From: Chloroflexota bacterium
Lineage (GTDB): Bacteria; Chloroflexota; Anaerolineae; Promineifilales; Promineifilaceae
Reading direction: 5' to 3'
Length of the DNA: 43,304 nt
Assembly: GCA_018004935.1 (NCBI GenBank)
Contig: JAGNBF010000040.1
Span: forward strand, 1-43,304
In this document: piece by piece, positions 41,551 to 43,304 of the stretch
Layout: each line of letters opens with the position of its first letter
Position numbering within the stretch: position 1 is the stretch's first letter
Position numbers and translations under genes: made by a program
Notes under the pieces: generated by a model
Seen by the model: only the letters and a program-made list of their open reading frames with translations
Databases searched by the model: none
Told to the model about the DNA's origin: nothing

Positions 41551-43304
41551 ATGAAACTAAAACGACTCGTTCTCCAGGGGTATAAAACCTTTGCCAGCAA
41601 GACAGAATTTGTGTTTGATGATGGGCTAACAGCCATCGTCGGGCCGAATGGCAGTGGCAAGAGCAATGTGGTGGATGCTCTACGCTGGGTATTGGGGGAG
41701 CAAAGCTACGGCGAACTACGGGGCAAACGTTCCCTGGACATGATTTTTGCCGGGAGCCAACAGCGTGCCCGTGCTGGCATGGCTCAGGCGATTCTCACCT
41801 TAGATAACAGCAACGGCTGGCTCCCCATTGATTATAGCGAAGTGGAAATTGGGCGGCGCACCTACCGATCCGGCGAAAATGAGTACCTGATCAACGGCCA
41901 AAAGGTGCGTCTGCGTGATGTGCAGGAGCTTCTGGCGAAAAGTGGTCTGGCGGAACGAACCTACACCATCATCGGGCAGGGGCTGATTGATCGCGCCCTG
42001 TCACTGCGGGCCGAAGAGCGGCGGGCGTTGTTTGAAGAGGCGGCGGGTATCAGCCATTACAAGGTGCGCCGGGCGGAGACTCTGCGCCGCTTGCAGGAGA
42101 CACAACACAATCTCCAGCGGGTGCATGACATCCTGAGCGAAATCCAGCCTCGCCTGGGTACGTTGAAACGGCAAGCCCATCGCGCCCAAAATTATGAGCA
42201 GGTGGCGAAGGATTTGCGCCATTTGTTGCGGCAGTGGTATGGCTACCAATGGGAGCAGGCCAAGAAGAAATTGCGGATCAGCCGGATCGCGGCCGCAGAC
42301 GCCGAACATCTCTGGCAAGAGAGCCGCGCCTCCCTCATCCGCCTGCAAGGGATGATTGACGAGAAACGGCGGGCGATTGGCGAGTTGGAGCAGAAACGAC
42401 GGGGGAAGGAAGAACAACGCGGCCGCGTCCGGGACGAATTCGATAAGGTCAGTCGGCAGGTAGCGGTGTTGCAGGAGCGACAAAGCCTCATCCTACGCCA
42501 ACTGGCTGACCTGTCTGCCGATTGGCCCAGGGTGGAAGAGCAGAGGGACGCGGCCGCGACCACACTCAATGACGCCCTCACCGATTTGCAGGTGGCCCAA
42601 ACGGAACACCAACAGGCCCAATCTGGCTTAAACCAGTTCAACGCCAGCTTCCAGACCCAGCAGGCCGAAATTGATCAGACACGCCAGGCCCTCAGCCAGA
42701 GCGAACGGGCACAACGGCAGGCGCAAACGGAATTAGGCCAGGCCGAAGGGCGGCTCAGTCAGTTGCAGGAACGGCTGGCGGAGCGGGAACGGCAACAGCC
42801 GGAAACGGCCGAATTGGCCCGGCTAGAAGCGCAAATCGCCGAGGCGCAGGCCGCCTGGGACAAAGCCAAACAGGAAATCGCTGACCTGGAAACGCAACGG
42901 GAAGAGCTAGAAGAGAAACAACGGGGGTTTCACCGACAGTTGAAGCAGTTGCGCCAGGAGAGCACAGACCACAGCGGGCGGCTCAACCGGCAACAAAACG
43001 AGATAACCCGTTGGGAAAGCCGCGTCGAACTGCTGGATCAGATGCGCCATAAAGAGAGTCCGGTCAAGGGCAATGTCCCCCTCATCGGCAGGCTGGCCCA
43101 ATTCCTCACCATCCCCGATGCCTACCGCGTCGCCATCGAAGCCGCCCTCGGCCACCGGCTGAACACCCTGCTCCTGGAAAACGAGGACGCCCTGTGGCAA
43201 CTGCTCAAAAGCCAGGGCAAAACGGCCTTCGTGGCGGCGGTGGGCAGTGGGCAGTCAACAGTGAACAGTGGACAGTCAACAGTGGGCAGTGAGCAGTCAA
43301 CAGT
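41551..43304 (+). CDS. smc: Chromosome segregation protein SMC, N-terminal part (truncated by window end)
   Basis: Open from the ATG at 41551 to the window edge, 584 codons without a stop. The first residues [20 protein letters not shown] then the Walker [17 protein letters not shown] (~31-46) and [20 protein letters not shown] identify SMC. A long coiled coil (about 170-480) is followed by a hinge start ([20 protein letters not shown] near 510-530, [19 protein letters not shown]). After TAFVAAV the reading frame enters a dispersed CAGTGAACAGT-type repeat. SMC organises chromosomes with ScpA/B. Confidence 0.95.
   Translation, partial: MKLKRLVLQGYKTFASKTEFVFDDGLTAIVGPNGSGKSNVVDALRWVLGEQSYGELRGKRSLDMIFAGSQQRARAGMAQAILTLDNSNGWLPIDYSEVEIGRRTYRSGENEYLINGQKVRLRDVQELLAKSGLAERTYTIIGQGLIDRALSLRAEERRALFEEAAGISHYKVRRAETLRRLQETQHNLQRVHDILSEIQPRLGTLKRQAHRAQNYEQVAKDLRHLLRQWYGYQWEQAKKKLRISRIAAADAEHLWQESRASLIRLQGMIDEKRRAIGELEQKRRGKEEQRGRVRDEFDKVSRQVAVLQERQSLILRQLADLSADWPRVEEQRDAAATTLNDALTDLQVAQTEHQQAQSGLNQFNASFQTQQAEIDQTRQALSQSERAQRQAQTELGQAEGRLSQLQERLAERERQQPETAELARLEAQIAEAQAAWDKAKQEIADLETQREELEEKQRGFHRQLKQLRQESTDHSGRLNRQQNEITRWESRVELLDQMRHKESPVKGNVPLIGRLAQFLTIPDAYRVAIEAALGHRLNTLLLENEDALWQLLKSQGKTAFVAAVGSGQSTVNSGQSTVGSEQST
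43237..43304 (+). repeat. CAGTGAACAGT-type repeat in the smc hinge, running to the window end
   Basis: GGGCAGTGGGCAGTCAACAG, then GTGGACAGTCAACAGTGGGC and so on, the family also seen at 32676 and 33394. It is in frame with smc (encoding [13 protein letters not shown]..), with no stop up to the edge. Confidence 0.82.

Overview
The window looks like a chromosomal segment of an uncultivated Chloroflexota (Anaerolineae-like) bacterium. The basis is the style of the proteins (CotH kinase, VTC and DUF4956 genes together; a large membrane protein with an extracytoplasmic beta domain; a PPOX/F420-type protein; full-length GcvP and SMC), short AGACCTGACAGGTTT-type hairpins and heavy loading with small non-autonomous repeats. 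Taxonomy is inferred, not proven. A striking signature is the palindrome GCGGCCGC, which I count about 66 times in 43.3 kb (less than one expected by chance). It behaves like a highly iterated palindrome of the cyanobacterial HIP1 kind.

Layout. 1-340: tandem 105-bp repeats leading into an ABC exporter operon (342-2812). 2939-8547: a CotH kinase-like gene facing a DUF4956 - VTC polyphosphate polymerase - membrane protein operon. 8548-9900: mostly structured repeats and one tiny membrane protein. 9905-11058: NTF2-like and RibD/DHFR-like genes. 11.5-32.6 kb: a chromosomal integron. An integron integrase (intI, 31594-32565, + strand) is divergent from about 20 kb of minus-strand genes. Seven complete long attC-like sites and one half site, all in the same orientation, plus one short candidate, mark the cassettes. 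The intact part (20.3-29.9 kb) holds a NUDIX hydrolase, several hypothetical proteins, a phage-like small gene pair, an NTF2-like protein and a complete type I restriction-modification locus (hsdMS fusion plus hsdR) in one cassette of about 5.4 kb. An IS91-family transposase sits between intI and the first cassette.

The distal part of the region (11.2-20.3 kb) is different. Toxin-antitoxin genes (RelE/ParE type, XRE type, HicBA, VapBC, DUF2442) are separated by arrays of a ~65-bp minisatellite whose every unit carries GCGGCCGC. Several of these genes are broken (hicA frameshift; vapC cut to 15 codons exactly at a GCGGCCGC). A 1,432-bp-period duplication repeats the VapB/DUF2442 block. No GCGGCCGC was seen in the attC-bounded cassettes or in the intI/IS91 zone, which fits recent import.

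32.6-36.4 kb: a glycine riboswitch with terminator, then gcvH and gcvP. 36.4-41.4 kb: a DUF4160 gene pair, an antitoxin-like gene interrupted by a 119-bp MITE, an Rpn/PD-(D/E)XK protein, a PPOX protein and a large protein of unknown function. 41551-end: the N-terminal half of smc, running off the window with a repeat-coded stretch in its hinge. At least three families of small inverted-repeat elements with recognisable target duplications lie across the window.
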